Shown piece after piece: positions 42,566-50,757 of a stretch of 56,628 nucleotides of DNA; position 1 is the stretch's first letter, and each line of letters begins with the position of its first letter. The translations under genes and the position numbers were made by a program. The DNA comes from an uncultured Lentisphaerota bacterium. GTDB lineage: Bacteria; Verrucomicrobiota; Lentisphaeria; Oligosphaerales; CAITYL01. The notes below the pieces were generated by a model. It saw only the letters and a program-made list of their open reading frames with translations, made no database searches and was not told the DNA's origin. The stretch is from assembly GCA_903894975.1 (NCBI GenBank), contig CAITSE010000162.1:1-56628 (forward strand). The letters run 5' to 3'.

Positions 42566-43837
42566 ATGGCCGGCGGCGCGGATTGGACCTCCCCGTTCAA
42601 CGGGATGACCCTGGCCAACCTGAAGGTCTGGGCCCGGTACCTCGGCCCGGGGATGCTGGTGACGGTCGGGTTCATCGACCCCGGCAACTGGGCGTGCAAC
42701 GTCGCCGCCGGCGCGGGGTTCGGGTATACGCTGCTGTGGATGGTGACGCTGTCCACAATGATGCTGATCCTGTTGCAGCACAACGCCGCGCACTTGGGGA
42801 TTGCCACGGGGCTGTGCCTGTCGGAGGCGGCGACGCAGTATCTGCCGCGGTGGGTTTCCCGGCCGGTGCTGGGTTCGGCCATGGCGGCGGCAGTGTCCAC
42901 GGCGCTGGCCGAGATCCTGGGCGGGGCGATTGCCTTGAACATGCTCTTCGGGCTGCCGCTGCCGGTGGGGGCGGTGCTGGTGGCGGGGGTGGCGGCGGCG
43001 CTGCTGTTCTCGCATTCCTACCAACGCATTGAGAAACTCATCCTCGGCTTTGTCACGGTCATCGGCCTGTCGTTTCTCTATGAATTATGGCTGGTGAAGC
43101 TCGACTGGGGCGCGGCGGTGGCGGGCTGGGTGCATCCGGTGTTTCCGTCGGGATCCATGATGGTGATCATGAGCGTGCTCGGGGCGGTGGTGATGCCGCA
43201 CAACCTGTTTCTGCACTCCGAGATCATCCAGAGCCGGCACTGGAACTTGAAGGACGAGTCGGTGATCCGCCAGCAGATGCGCGGCGAACTGTTCGACACC
43301 TTGACCGGGATGGGGATCGGCTGGGCCATCAACAGCGCCATGATCCTGCTGGCGGCGGCGACGTTCTTCCAGGCCGGGACCCAGGTCACCGAACTCGGCC
43401 AGGCGGAACGGATGCTGCGGCCGCTGCTCGGGCAGGCGGCGGCGGTGGTGTTTGCCGTGGCTCTGCTGTTTTCGGGACTGGCTTCCACGATTACGGCGGG
43501 CATGGCCGGCGGCAGCATCGGCGCGGGCATGGCCGGGACGAACTACAACATTCGCCGGCACGAGACGTTGCTGGGCATGGCGGTCACCCTCGGCGGCGGA
43601 CTGTTGGCGCTGCTGCTGGTGCGGAATCCGTTCAAGGGACTGCTGATCTCGCAGATGCTGCTGAGCATCCAACTTCCGTTCACCATCCTCACCCAGATCC
43701 GGCTCACGGCATCGCGCCGGGTCATGGGCGCCGCGCATGCTAACACTTGGGTGGAGAACCTCTCGCTCGGGGTGGTGGCGGCGGTGGTGATCACGCTTAA
43801 CCTGCTGCTGCTCCTATCCTGGATCCAGGCCGCATAG
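42566..43837 (+). CDS. Nramp family divalent metal transporter
   Basis: A proton-coupled Mn2+/Fe2+ importer (MntH-like), 423 aa with about 11 membrane segments. The two metal-binding helix motifs are intact: DPGN at 38-41 in helix 1 and MPHNLFLHS at 210-218 in helix 6. GGGAG lies eight bases before the ATG. The helix-6 motif reads A/V-V-MPHN as in true Nramps, so metal transport is likely. The following small membrane-protein gene, 27 nt downstream, is probably co-transcribed. Confidence 0.9.
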   Translation: MAGGADWTSPFNGMTLANLKVWARYLGPGMLVTVGFIDPGNWACNVAAGAGFGYTLLWMVTLSTMMLILLQHNAAHLGIATGLCLSEAATQYLPRWVSRPVLGSAMAAAVSTALAEILGGAIALNMLFGLPLPVGAVLVAGVAAALLFSHSYQRIEKLILGFVTVIGLSFLYELWLVKLDWGAAVAGWVHPVFPSGSMMVIMSVLGAVVMPHNLFLHSEIIQSRHWNLKDESVIRQQMRGELFDTLTGMGIGWAINSAMILLAAATFFQAGTQVTELGQAERMLRPLLGQAAAVVFAVALLFSGLASTITAGMAGGSIGAGMAGTNYNIRRHETLLGMAVTLGGGLLALLLVRNPFKGLLISQMLLSIQLPFTILTQIRLTASRRVMGAAHANTWVENLSLGVVAAVVITLNLLLLLSWIQAA

Positions 43838-43864
43838 GCCGCAACCCACGGAGGAAGAACACCC

Positions 43865-44104
43865 ATGATCCTGTATCTGATTTGCGGCGGCCTGGCCCTT
43901 TCGGTGCTGCTGCTGACCATGAGCGTCCGGCGCCTGCACGGCCGACTCGCGCTTTTGGAGCAGGCGCGCCGGCCTTCTCCGGCGCCCGCGCCGAACCCTC
44001 CCGGCGACACGGAAGGAGTTGCGTCCGAGCCGGAAGACGCACCGGGTCGGTCCTCCGTGGACGACGAGCCCAGGGAAGCCCGGACCACCAGCCGCGGGTG
44101 GTAG
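43865..44104 (+). CDS. Small single-pass membrane protein
   Basis: 79 aa with a strong GGAGGAAG upstream of the ATG. One N-terminal membrane helix (ILYLICGGLALSVLLLTM), then a short basic helix (RRLHGRLALLEQARR) and a Pro/Glu/Asp-rich tail that is probably disordered. No family recognised. Its position directly after the Nramp gene suggests an accessory role, but this is inference only. Confidence 0.65.
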   Translation: MILYLICGGLALSVLLLTMSVRRLHGRLALLEQARRPSPAPAPNPPGDTEGVASEPEDAPGRSSVDDEPREARTTSRGW

Positions 44105-44134
44105 GGGGAACGCCAAACCCGTTTGTACCCTGTA

Positions 44135-44350
44135 GGGCATGCGCGTCAACGTAAGGGTTTTCACGTCCTTGTGTACCGATGCAAAGCATCTTTGGAGTGC
44201 GGTGGCTCGACACCGCTTTCCCCGGCGGCGGAGCCGCCTTCCCACGCACCGGTTGCATCCCACGCCCGGGTTGAAAACGCGGCGCCCGTAGACCGGAAAC
44301 CGGTTCCACCGGCGGGAAAAAGCGGCGTCCAGCCGCCGCACTCCAAAGCG
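44135..44350. repeat. GGGCATGCGCGTCAAC motif plus long inverted repeat, copy 2
   Basis: Motif at 44135-44156, then left arm from tttggagtgcggtggctcg (near 44191) and right arm ending ccgccgcactccaaag (to 44347). The arms are complementary over about 35-40 nt. It is the same composite as 17973-18200. The right end lies about 45 nt from the metG stop codon. Confidence 0.75.
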
Positions 44351-44393
44351 GCGAGGACGCCGCAGTCAAGGGACGCGCACGGTCGCCGCCGCC

Positions 44394-46337
44394 TCACCCG
44401 ACGGACGAACCGGGGGGGATTTCGCCGTCCACGGTGATCAGGCGCAGTTCCTTGCCGCTCTTGGCGGCGAGGAGCATGCCCTGGGATTCGACGCCGCGCA
44501 GCACGGCCGGCTTCAGGTTGGCCACGACCACCACGGTCTTGCCCACGAGCTGTTCCGGCGTGTAGGACTTGGCGATGCCGGCGACGACCTGGCGCTTTTC
44601 CGCGCCGAGATCGATCTGGAGCTTGAGCAGCCGGTCCGCTTCCGGAACCGGTTCGGCGGCAAGGATTTTGGCGGTGCGCAGGCTGACCTTGGCGAAATCC
44701 GCGATCTCGATCAGTTCCATGGGCGCCGGAGCGGCTTTCGCCTTTTTTTCCGGCTTGGCTGGGGCGGCGGCGGCAGAGTCCACGGCCACAGTCTCAGGCT
44801 TGGGGACTTCGATGCGCGGGAAAAGCGGCGGGATGTCCTGCATCACCGCGTCCGCTGCCAGACCGCCCCAGACGCCGAGGCCGGCGAGGTGCGGGCCGGC
44901 GGGCGCGGCGGCGAGGCCGAGAGCGGCGCGCAGTTCGTCCATCTTACCGGGCATGACCGGGTGCAGCAGGCCGGAGACGACGCGCAGGCATTCGGCGCAG
45001 GCGGAGAGGGCGCGGCGGAGTTCGGTCTTGTCTTCGTGCTTGGCCAGGATCCACGGCGCCTGTTTGTCGAAGTAGCGGTTGGCCTCGCGCACGGCGGCGA
45101 GCACGTCGGCGATGCCGCGTTCGAGCTGCATGCCTTCCAGGTGTTCTTTCATGGCTGTGACCGCCTGCTGGGTGACGGCGACGAGGCCGTGCTCTTCCGG
45201 CCCGGGGGTTACGGGCGCGCCGAGGCGGCCGTCGAGGAAACGGCAGACCATCTTGATGACGCGGCTGGCCAGGTTACCCAAATCGTTGGCGAGATCAGAG
45301 TTGTAGCGATTGATGAAAGCGGCCTCAGTGAAGCTGGCGTCGCCGCCCAGGGTCATCTCGGCGAGCAGGAAATAGCGGAAGGCGTCGACGCCGTAGCGCC
45401 CGATCGTGTCCATGGGATTGACGACATTGCCGAGGGACTTGCTCATCTTCTCGCGGCCGGAGAGCCACCAGCCGTGGGCGAACACAGTCCGGGGCGGCTC
45501 CACGCCCATGGCCTTGAGCATGGTCGGCCAGTAGACGGTGTGGGTGGTGAGAATGTCCTTGCCGATGAGATGGCAGGAACCGGACCACCATTTGCGGAAC
45601 CGCGCGTCGTCCGAACCGTAGCCGATGGCGCTGACGTAGTTGAGCAGCGCGTCGAACCAGACGTAGCAGACATAGTCCGGGTCGAACGGCAGTTCGATGC
45701 CCCAGGCCAGGCGCGCCTTCGGCCGGCTGATGCAGAGGTCGTTGAGCGGCTGGCGCAGGAAGCCGAGGGTCTCCTGGCGGCGGTGGGCTGGCCGGATGAA
45801 GTCCGGGTTCTGCTCGATGTGGCCGATGAGCCAGCTCTGGTACTTGCCCATGCGGAAGAAATAACTTTTTTCAACCAGTTTCTTGACCGGCCGCCGGCAT
45901 TCGGGGCAGGCGCCGTCCACCAGATCTTTTTCGGTGTAGAACCGTTCGCAGGGCACGCAGTACCAGCCCTCGTAGTCGGCGGCGTAGATTTCGCCTTTGT
46001 TCCAGAGGTCCTGGAGCACGGCGCGGACGATGGTCTTATGCCGCTCCTCGGTGGTGCGGATGAAGTCGTCGTGGGTGATGCCGAGCCGCTTCCAGAGTTC
46101 CTGGAAATTGCCCACGGTGCGGTCGCACTGTTCCTGCGGGGTGATGCCATTGCGGTCGGCGGCTTCCTGGACTTTTTGGCCGTGCTCATCGGTGCCGGTG
46201 AGGAACCAGGTCGGCTCATCCAGAAGCCGGTGGTAGCGCGCCAGCACGTCGGCCAGGATCGTGGTATAGGCGTGGCCGATGTGCGGCTTGTCGTTGACGT
46301 AATAAATCGGGGTGGTGACGTAAAAGGAATTATTCAT
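44394..46337 (-). CDS. metG: Methionyl-tRNA synthetase
   Basis: A class I synthetase of 647 aa. HIGH at 19-22, KMSKS at 297-301, and a zinc knuckle CVPC...CPEC within the connective domain (about 125-150), of the two-cysteine-pair-reduced type. The C-terminal 100 residues (from about 545, EIADFAKVSLRTAKILAAE) form the Trbp111-like tRNA-binding/dimerisation domain. An Ala/Lys-rich linker (about 525-545) joins them. All key motifs are intact. Confidence 0.95.
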   Translation of the reverse strand: MNNSFYVTTPIYYVNDKPHIGHAYTTILADVLARYHRLLDEPTWFLTGTDEHGQKVQEAADRNGITPQEQCDRTVGNFQELWKRLGITHDDFIRTTEERHKTIVRAVLQDLWNKGEIYAADYEGWYCVPCERFYTEKDLVDGACPECRRPVKKLVEKSYFFRMGKYQSWLIGHIEQNPDFIRPAHRRQETLGFLRQPLNDLCISRPKARLAWGIELPFDPDYVCYVWFDALLNYVSAIGYGSDDARFRKWWSGSCHLIGKDILTTHTVYWPTMLKAMGVEPPRTVFAHGWWLSGREKMSKSLGNVVNPMDTIGRYGVDAFRYFLLAEMTLGGDASFTEAAFINRYNSDLANDLGNLASRVIKMVCRFLDGRLGAPVTPGPEEHGLVAVTQQAVTAMKEHLEGMQLERGIADVLAAVREANRYFDKQAPWILAKHEDKTELRRALSACAECLRVVSGLLHPVMPGKMDELRAALGLAAAPAGPHLAGLGVWGGLAADAVMQDIPPLFPRIEVPKPETVAVDSAAAAPAKPEKKAKAAPAPMELIEIADFAKVSLRTAKILAAEPVPEADRLLKLQIDLGAEKRQVVAGIAKSYTPEQLVGKTVVVVANLKPAVLRGVESQGMLLAAKSGKELRLITVDGEIPPGSSVG

Positions 46338-46411
46338 GGTAGTCGGGCCTGTTCAGGTTCGTCCCGGCGGACGGGAAGGAGTGGCGGCGGATGCGGAAAC
46401 GGTGGTATCAT

Positions 46412-46903
46412 TCAGCGGCGCGGCTTGCGCCGCATAGCGGTTTTTTCCGGTTCGGAGATTTTCAAGGATTCCAGTGCCTCGGCATCTGCCAAATCCTTGG
46501 TTCGTCCGGACGCCCGTTTGTTCCGGATCAGATCCTCCTCCGAGGGAATGCGAACATGAAGCCCCTCGATCGTAATCTCGGCGGAGTGTGCAAACGCCTC
46601 TTCAAAACGGAGCCCGGACACCCCCGTGAGAAGATCAATTCTTCGGGGCGCAACTCCAATCTGAAAGACGGTGTCATCCTTTTGGAGGTCGCTCACCGAA
46701 AGACCATGTAACGGCGCACCGAATCGACGCAACGTTTTCAGCACAGCTCTCGCATTGTCGGGGGATGGCATGACCCAGATGTCAATGTCCATCGTCGCCC
46801 GGGGATACCCGTGGGCCGCCAACGCATAGGCACCTACCAGGAGGAATTTAACGCCCTCGTCGGCCAAGCACTGCAACATCTCTTTGTAGTCTTCGTTCAA
46901 CAT
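46412..46903 (-). CDS. MNT-like nucleotidyltransferase
   Basis: A 163-aa protein of the minimal nucleotidyltransferase/AbiEii-related superfamily. GAYALAAHGYPRAT (24-37) followed by DID (39-41) supplies the metal-binding aspartates; the third acid is probably in RRIDLLTG (near 98). The C-terminus KDLADAEALE is typical of the stand-alone family. Such proteins often act in toxin-antitoxin or defence pairs, but many are orphan. The start lies inside the 3' end of a small upstream ORF (46848-47039). Confidence 0.8.
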   Translation of the reverse strand: MLNEDYKEMLQCLADEGVKFLLVGAYALAAHGYPRATMDIDIWVMPSPDNARAVLKTLRRFGAPLHGLSVSDLQKDDTVFQIGVAPRRIDLLTGVSGLRFEEAFAHSAEITIEGLHVRIPSEEDLIRNKRASGRTKDLADAEALESLKISEPEKTAMRRKPRR

Positions 46904-47039
46904 CGTGATTTTTGCTCAGAGATGCGACTTCCTTGGTGAGGGGCCAGACCATGTCAAGACGACTGCCAGGCGAACCCGTAACAAAATCGTCGTTCCTCTT
47001 TTCGGCAATATGCCCGATCCTGACCTGTGATCTTTTCAT
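46848..47039 (-). CDS. Small ORF overlapping the nucleotidyltransferase start
   Basis: 63 aa. The C-terminal half, RLDMVWPLTKEVASLSK then DVERRLQRDVAVL, looks like a genuine conserved peptide (I recall similar small proteins upstream of nucleotidyltransferases; not searched). It overlaps the nucleotidyltransferase by 56 nt in another frame, and both frames remain protein-like there. No Shine-Dalgarno is visible. It may be the partner protein of the enzyme. Confidence 0.5.
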   Translation of the reverse strand: MKRSQVRIGHIAEKRNDDFVTGSPGSRLDMVWPLTKEVASLSKNHDVERRLQRDVAVLGRRGR

Positions 47040-47094
47040 ACCGGTAAACTACCACCGGCGGGCGTTCATGCAATGCCCGGAACGGAACACCCGT

Positions 47095-47198
47095 GGCCTA
47101 TGGCTTGTGGACTGTGGTGAAAATCGATCAGATCGGGCGGGCCAGACGGATTGGGTTGATTCCTTCCCCACGGACCCACAGGCCACGGACCACAGGCC
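47095..47198. repeat. ggcctgt-type heptamer hairpin
   Basis: Left words ggcctat, ggcttgt, ggactgt (47095-47115) pair with ccacgga, cccacag, gccacgg, accacag (47168-47195). All are in 7-nt register. On the minus strand it begins about 5 nt after the stop codon of the ABC permease. Confidence 0.75.
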
Positions 47199-47202
47199 TT
47201 CC

Positions 47203-48159
47203 TCAGGCCGCATCCTGCCGGCCGACTTCGCGGCCGCGGAAGAGCACGATGGCCAGCAGCAGGAAGAGCAGCAGCAACTGGAGGGTGTACAGGGCGCCGG
47301 CGGCCACATAGGACCAGGGCACGTTCCGGCCCGCGGCCAGGGCGTCGGCCGTCCAGAAAAGCTGCCAGTTAGGGATCAGGCTGTAGACGATCCAGGCGAC
47401 CGTGTTCCCGGCGGCGGCCCGGCCGAAAAGATGGTCGGAAACCAGCCCCAGCAGGAAAATGCAGCCGCAGACCACCAGGTTCGGCATCATGTCCAGCCGG
47501 GTGGACAGGGCCGCGGCCAGGGCGCCCATGGCCATCACGGCGAACCAGACCAGGATAATGGCCGGGACCAGGGAAACCCGGAGCCGCTCCACGCCTTCAT
47601 CGGGCGGGATCATCGCCACCACGCCGGCGGCGGCGGGGATCAGCACGAGCAGGGCCAGCACGGCCGCCATGCAGAACGAGCCGCGGGTGAGGTAGTTGAC
47701 CAGGCCGCCATAGGCCAGGCCGGCCAGCAGCGCGCCAAAGTACAGGCCCAGAGCCGTGTTGTCCGTGAAAAACTGGTCTTTGGCGACGCGCACGGCGATG
47801 AGCATGGCCGTGCCGGACAGGAACGAGAAAATGGTCAGGGCGGCTAGCACGCCGGCGGCCTTGGCGGCCAGGAAGACGTGCCGGTTCACCGGTTTGGCCA
47901 GGACCATGAGCACGGTGCCGTTGCGGATTTCGCGCGAGATCGTGCTGTTGGCGCTGAGCACGGCCAGTGCCCAGCCGAAGGCCAGGGTGGTGGCCAGAGC
48001 GCTGTCCACCACCAGCTTGATTTGTTCACGGAACACGAACAGGGTCAGCAGCGGCATCAGGCCGATCAGAACCAGGGCGCTCAGGAGCACCAGCAGGCAG
48101 ACCGGCTGGCGCAGGGTCTCGCGCATGGAGTTGCGGGCGATTTGGAGGAAGATAGTCAT
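47203..48159 (-). CDS. ABC-2-type transporter permease
   Basis: A 318-aa membrane protein with about six to seven helices (VCLLVLLSALVLIGLMPL; TTLAFGWALAVLSA; AGVLAALTIFSFLSG; MAAVLALLVLIPAAAG; LVVCGCIFLLGLV; LLLLFLLLAIVLF). The cytoplasmic loop ISREIRNGTVLMVLAKPVNR is characteristic of ABC-2/NosY-like permeases. Start MTIFLQIARNS (48159) is preferred, though a ggtctgt array occupies the leader and no Shine-Dalgarno is seen. No ATPase is adjacent. It is related in style to the permease at 34006. Confidence 0.8.
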   Translation of the reverse strand: MTIFLQIARNSMRETLRQPVCLLVLLSALVLIGLMPLLTLFVFREQIKLVVDSALATTLAFGWALAVLSANSTISREIRNGTVLMVLAKPVNRHVFLAAKAAGVLAALTIFSFLSGTAMLIAVRVAKDQFFTDNTALGLYFGALLAGLAYGGLVNYLTRGSFCMAAVLALLVLIPAAAGVVAMIPPDEGVERLRVSLVPAIILVWFAVMAMGALAAALSTRLDMMPNLVVCGCIFLLGLVSDHLFGRAAAGNTVAWIVYSLIPNWQLFWTADALAAGRNVPWSYVAAGALYTLQLLLLFLLLAIVLFRGREVGRQDAA

Positions 48160-48165
48160 GGGGAA

Positions 48166-48300
48166 GGTCTGTGGCCCGTGGCCTGTGGGGGGCGGAGAGG
48201 TAACCCGCGAAAAGAAGCAACATAACCGTTCGGCCTGAAAAAGGCCTGTGGCCTGCAGGGGAAAGATCCGTCCGATCCGTCGGATCCGACAGATCATTAC
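48166..48300. repeat. ggtctgt words and gatccgtcc nonamers in a leader
   Basis: ggtctgt, ggcccgt, ggcctgt (48166-48186) begin 7 nt upstream of the permease start codon. ggcctgt, ggcctgc follow at 48243-48256. Four 9-nt words (gatccgtcc, gatccgtcg, gatccgaca, gatcattac) occupy 48265-48300. Confidence 0.65.
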
Positions 48301-48343
48301 CACGGATCACAACCCACAGCCAGCCCTGGCACAACCGCGTGAA

Positions 48344-49006
48344 TCACTTCGCCGCGGCGGGCACGGCGAGGCGCGGCGGCACGACCGGTTCCCCGGGGAT
48401 GACGGCCGGGATCGTCGCCGGTAGCGGCGGGGCCGGCGCGGCAGGCGGGGCAATCTCCGGCGCTGGCGACAGAGGTGCGCTGACACCCGGGCCACCCTGG
48501 TCCCGGAGCAAGGCCTTGAGCAGCGCTTCGCGGTACGCTCTGACCACGCTCCCGGCATTCAAAAATTTGGCCAGGGCGTGAGAATTCTTCTGCCAGTCGT
48601 CCCCGACCATGGTGACAACCGTGCCCTCTCCCAGCAGCAGCTCGATCTGCTCTAACGGCAGATAGGCCGAATCCCCGAGCACCACCACATGTTCGGCGCG
48701 GACGGTGCGGACGAGACGGATGAAGTTCGCCTTGGTTTCCGCCAGCGCGCCACCGTCGGAGGTGAGCAGGAACAGTTGTTCCCCGTCACGCGACGGCGCG
48801 ACCAGCAGGATGGGAACGCCCGTTTCCCGCTGGGCCACTTCCGCGAGAATGCGGTGGACGGGAATGTTGCCGCAGATGATCAGGGCCTCGACCGGCCGTT
48901 CCTGCCCCCACTCCAGCGGGTTCCAGCTCCATTCCGCCCGCGCCGCCGCCGCGGCCAGAAGAAAGACCGTCCAACCCAGCCGCCATCGTGAAATTCGCAA
49001 CCGCAT
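48344..49006 (-). CDS. Exported protein of unknown function
   Basis: 220 aa with a signal peptide (LGWTVFLLAAAAARAEW). The central part, VEALIICGNIPVHRILAEV ... VPILLVAPSRDG ... EHVVVLGDSAYLP, alternates strands and helices like a Rossmann-type or cell-wall-binding-repeat-2-like fold. The last 45 residues are Pro/Ala-rich. It precedes the permease gene (48159) by 185 nt on the same strand and may be a periplasmic partner of that transporter, which is inference. No catalytic motif recognised. Confidence 0.65.
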   Translation of the reverse strand: MRLRISRWRLGWTVFLLAAAAARAEWSWNPLEWGQERPVEALIICGNIPVHRILAEVAQRETGVPILLVAPSRDGEQLFLLTSDGGALAETKANFIRLVRTVRAEHVVVLGDSAYLPLEQIELLLGEGTVVTMVGDDWQKNSHALAKFLNAGSVVRAYREALLKALLRDQGGPGVSAPLSPAPEIAPPAAPAPPLPATIPAVIPGEPVVPPRLAVPAAAK

Positions 49007-49103
49007 ATCGTCTCCACGTTTGTCATCGCCCGATGCCGTTCCGGCTCGGGCGTCATACTATATCCTCCCCTTTGCGGCCGCCCCCCGGCACGGCTGCTCA
49101 CCG

Positions 49104-49148
49104 GATCTGACTGATCTGACTGATCTGACTGATCCGTCCGATCCGTCC
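49104..49148. repeat. Five tandem 9-nt words (gatctgact/gatccgtcc)
   Basis: Three gatctgact and two gatccgtcc units are in exact 9-nt register. The second word is the one at 48265. It lies upstream of the exported-protein gene on its leader side. Confidence 0.75.
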
Positions 49149-49184
49149 GATCGCCACCCGCACCGGCCCCTCTTACTCTCTCTT

Positions 49185-49208
49185 TAATTGACGCGCGTAC
49201 CCGCAGGG
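49185..49208 (-). repeat. Solo GCGCGTCAA motif
   Basis: taattgacgcgcgtacccgc is the reverse complement of a diverged GGGCATGCGCGTCAACTTAAG motif. Here it stands without an adjoining hairpin. Confidence 0.5.
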
Positions 49209-49304
49209 AACCCAAAAGCGAAATCCGAAGTAAATTAGCCTTGCCGGTTTCAGGCTGGGAACGCGGCGGGGAAACACACGAGGGAATCAGGGAGGAGAGC
49301 AACC

Positions 49305-49970
49305 ATGGCCACGAGTCAGACGACCACGGTCAAGAAAAGCGCGGCGGTAAAGACGGCGGCGCCCGCGGCGGCCAAGCCCAAGACGGCCGCGCAGGAGGCG
49401 CTGGAAATTACCTGGGTGCTGAAGGGGCACCTGAAGAACGTGCAGATCGCCTATCTCCGGGCCGGCGCGCTGCTGAGCCAGGTCCGGGACAAAAAACTGT
49501 ACGCCGCCCTGGACCATCCGGACCTGGAAAGCTATGCCGAGAAACGACTGGGCCTGAGCCGGACCGCCATGTACCGCTACCTCCAGGTCTATGACTGGGT
49601 GCGCGAATTTCACAAGGAATGGCTTGAGCCCAGGCCCGCGGGTTTCATTCCGGACTTGACCGACGTCACCGATCTCATGCGGATCGAAGGGGAACTGGCC
49701 CGGCCGAACCTGTCCGCTCCGAAAAAGACCGCGCTCACCGAGTTGCGGCAGAAGGCGTTGGCTGGCAAGTTGCGGGACGGCGACCTGGCCAAGGTGCGGC
49801 GTCAGGGGCGCAGCGCCGGACAAGGGCTGAAAAACTTCCTCTCCAAACTCCGTCTCCTGCGCCGGCAGGGCGCCCAGTTGGCGGGCATGCCGGCGGATGC
49901 GATCCAGGGGCTCGACACGGCCATCGCGAGCATCGGGGACGCCCTGGCCGCGGCAACACCGAAGCGATAG
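49305..49970 (+). CDS. Basic-tailed HTH-like protein
   Basis: 221 aa; GGGAGGAGAG is well spaced before the ATG. Residues 1-28 are a Lys/Ala/Thr-rich, histone-tail-like segment (KKSAAVKTAAPAAAKPK). Residues about 30-105 are helical and contain a helix-turn-helix-like stretch SYAEKRLGLSRTAMYRYLQV. The C-terminal part is strongly basic (GDLAKVRRQGRSAG ... LSKLRLLRRQG). Together this suggests a DNA-binding protein, perhaps nucleoid-associated or a plasmid/phage-type regulator. No named family is recognised. Confidence 0.6.
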   Translation: MATSQTTTVKKSAAVKTAAPAAAKPKTAAQEALEITWVLKGHLKNVQIAYLRAGALLSQVRDKKLYAALDHPDLESYAEKRLGLSRTAMYRYLQVYDWVREFHKEWLEPRPAGFIPDLTDVTDLMRIEGELARPNLSAPKKTALTELRQKALAGKLRDGDLAKVRRQGRSAGQGLKNFLSKLRLLRRQGAQLAGMPADAIQGLDTAIASIGDALAAATPKR

Positions 49971-50071
49971 ACCGGCACCGCCTGAAGCGCCTTAGGTACA
50001 GGGGAAACACAACTCGCCGGATGATCCGCGCAGATGCGCAAGGGCGCGGAGAAATCTTTTTCAAACAACCT

Positions 50072-50155
50072 GTTTTGCCGCAAAAGAACGCAAAGAACAC
50101 AAAGAAAAAGGTTCCTGCATCTCGTTGCGATCTATGCGTTCTTTTGCGGCAAAAA
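50072..50155. repeat. tttttgccgcaaaag hairpin, copy 2
   Basis: gttttgccgcaaaagaacgc pairs with gcgttcttttgcggcaaaaa. It is near-identical to 1249-1339, including the middle part (tcctgcatctc). Confidence 0.8.
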
Positions 50156-50344
50156 TGCTTCCGGAACGACTCCGCCCCCGAGAACCGCCGGCGCCGAAAG
50201 AGGAACTCCGGGATGGAATGGCCGGGCGCAAGGCGGGAACCAAACGCGTCGATCGGGAGATCGGCGTTCCCCGGGAGGCGCTTTCCGGCCCAACCGGTTC
50301 GGTTTTGTTTTGGAACAACCTGTTTATTGTGAACCCATTACACA

Positions 50345-50366
50345 AAAGTCCCGGTACCGGGACTTT
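50345..50366. repeat. Perfect 22-nt palindrome AAAGTCC-N8-GGACTTT
   Basis: aaagtcccggtaccgggacttt. Its ends and upstream context (ttgtgaacccattacac) match the palindrome at 21851, while the inner eight bases are replaced by another palindrome. Confidence 0.7.
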
Positions 50367-50419
50367 ATCCGTTCCGGGCGGGGGCGCGGGGGAAGCGGGG
50401 CGTGAAACTTCAGACCGGA

Positions 50420-50436
50420 GCCGAGTGCAACTCGGC
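50420..50436. repeat. GCCGAGT hairpin
   Basis: gccgagt-gca-actcggc, a perfect 7-bp stem, followed by gctcccagg as in related copies. Confidence 0.55.
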
Positions 50437-50553
50437 GCTCCCAGGGGGGAACGCCGAAGATTGGCAAACGGCGGTTGGCGGGATAGGCTGATGACGTCGC
50501 GGCATCCCGCAATGCCAAGGGACCAAGGGACAAGCTCAGAGACTCCAGGGATG

Positions 50554-50706
50554 CGAACGTCGAACATCGAACGCTGAACGTCCAACGTCGAATCGGGATT
50601 CATGCCGTGCATGAAAGCTTGAACCGGTCAGGTTTTACTTCAACGTTCGACGTTCGATGTTGAATGTTCGACGTTCGATTTTTTCCTTAAATTGACGCGC
50701 ATGCCC
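50554..50706. repeat. cgaacgt heptamer element with GCGCGTCAA motif
   Basis: Left words cgaacgt, cgaacat, cgaacgc, tgaacgt, ccaacgt (50554-50588). Right words acgttcg, acgttcg, atgttga, atgttcg, acgttcg (50643-50677). The inverted motif ccttaaattgacgcgcatgc closes it. Confidence 0.85.
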
Positions 50707-50727
50707 TCCCCGGCCATCCCCCATCTG

Positions 50728-50754
50728 CCACAGACCACAGACCTACAGACCACC
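50728..50754. repeat. ccacaga array immediately before a start codon
   Basis: ccacaga, ccacaga, cctacaga, ccacc occupy the place where a Shine-Dalgarno for the gene at 50758 would be expected. Confidence 0.6.
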
Positions 50755-50757
50755 GCC

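Larger units (their letters stand above)
49971..50757. other. Repeat-filled intergenic region, no gene seen
   Basis: 787 nt containing, in order, a tttttgccgcaaaag hairpin, a variable-core palindrome, a GCCGAG hairpin, a cgaacgt element with its GCGCGTCAA motif, and a ggtctgt array that runs up to the next start codon. The remaining sequence (about 50160-50340) shows nothing I can name. Confidence 0.6.
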
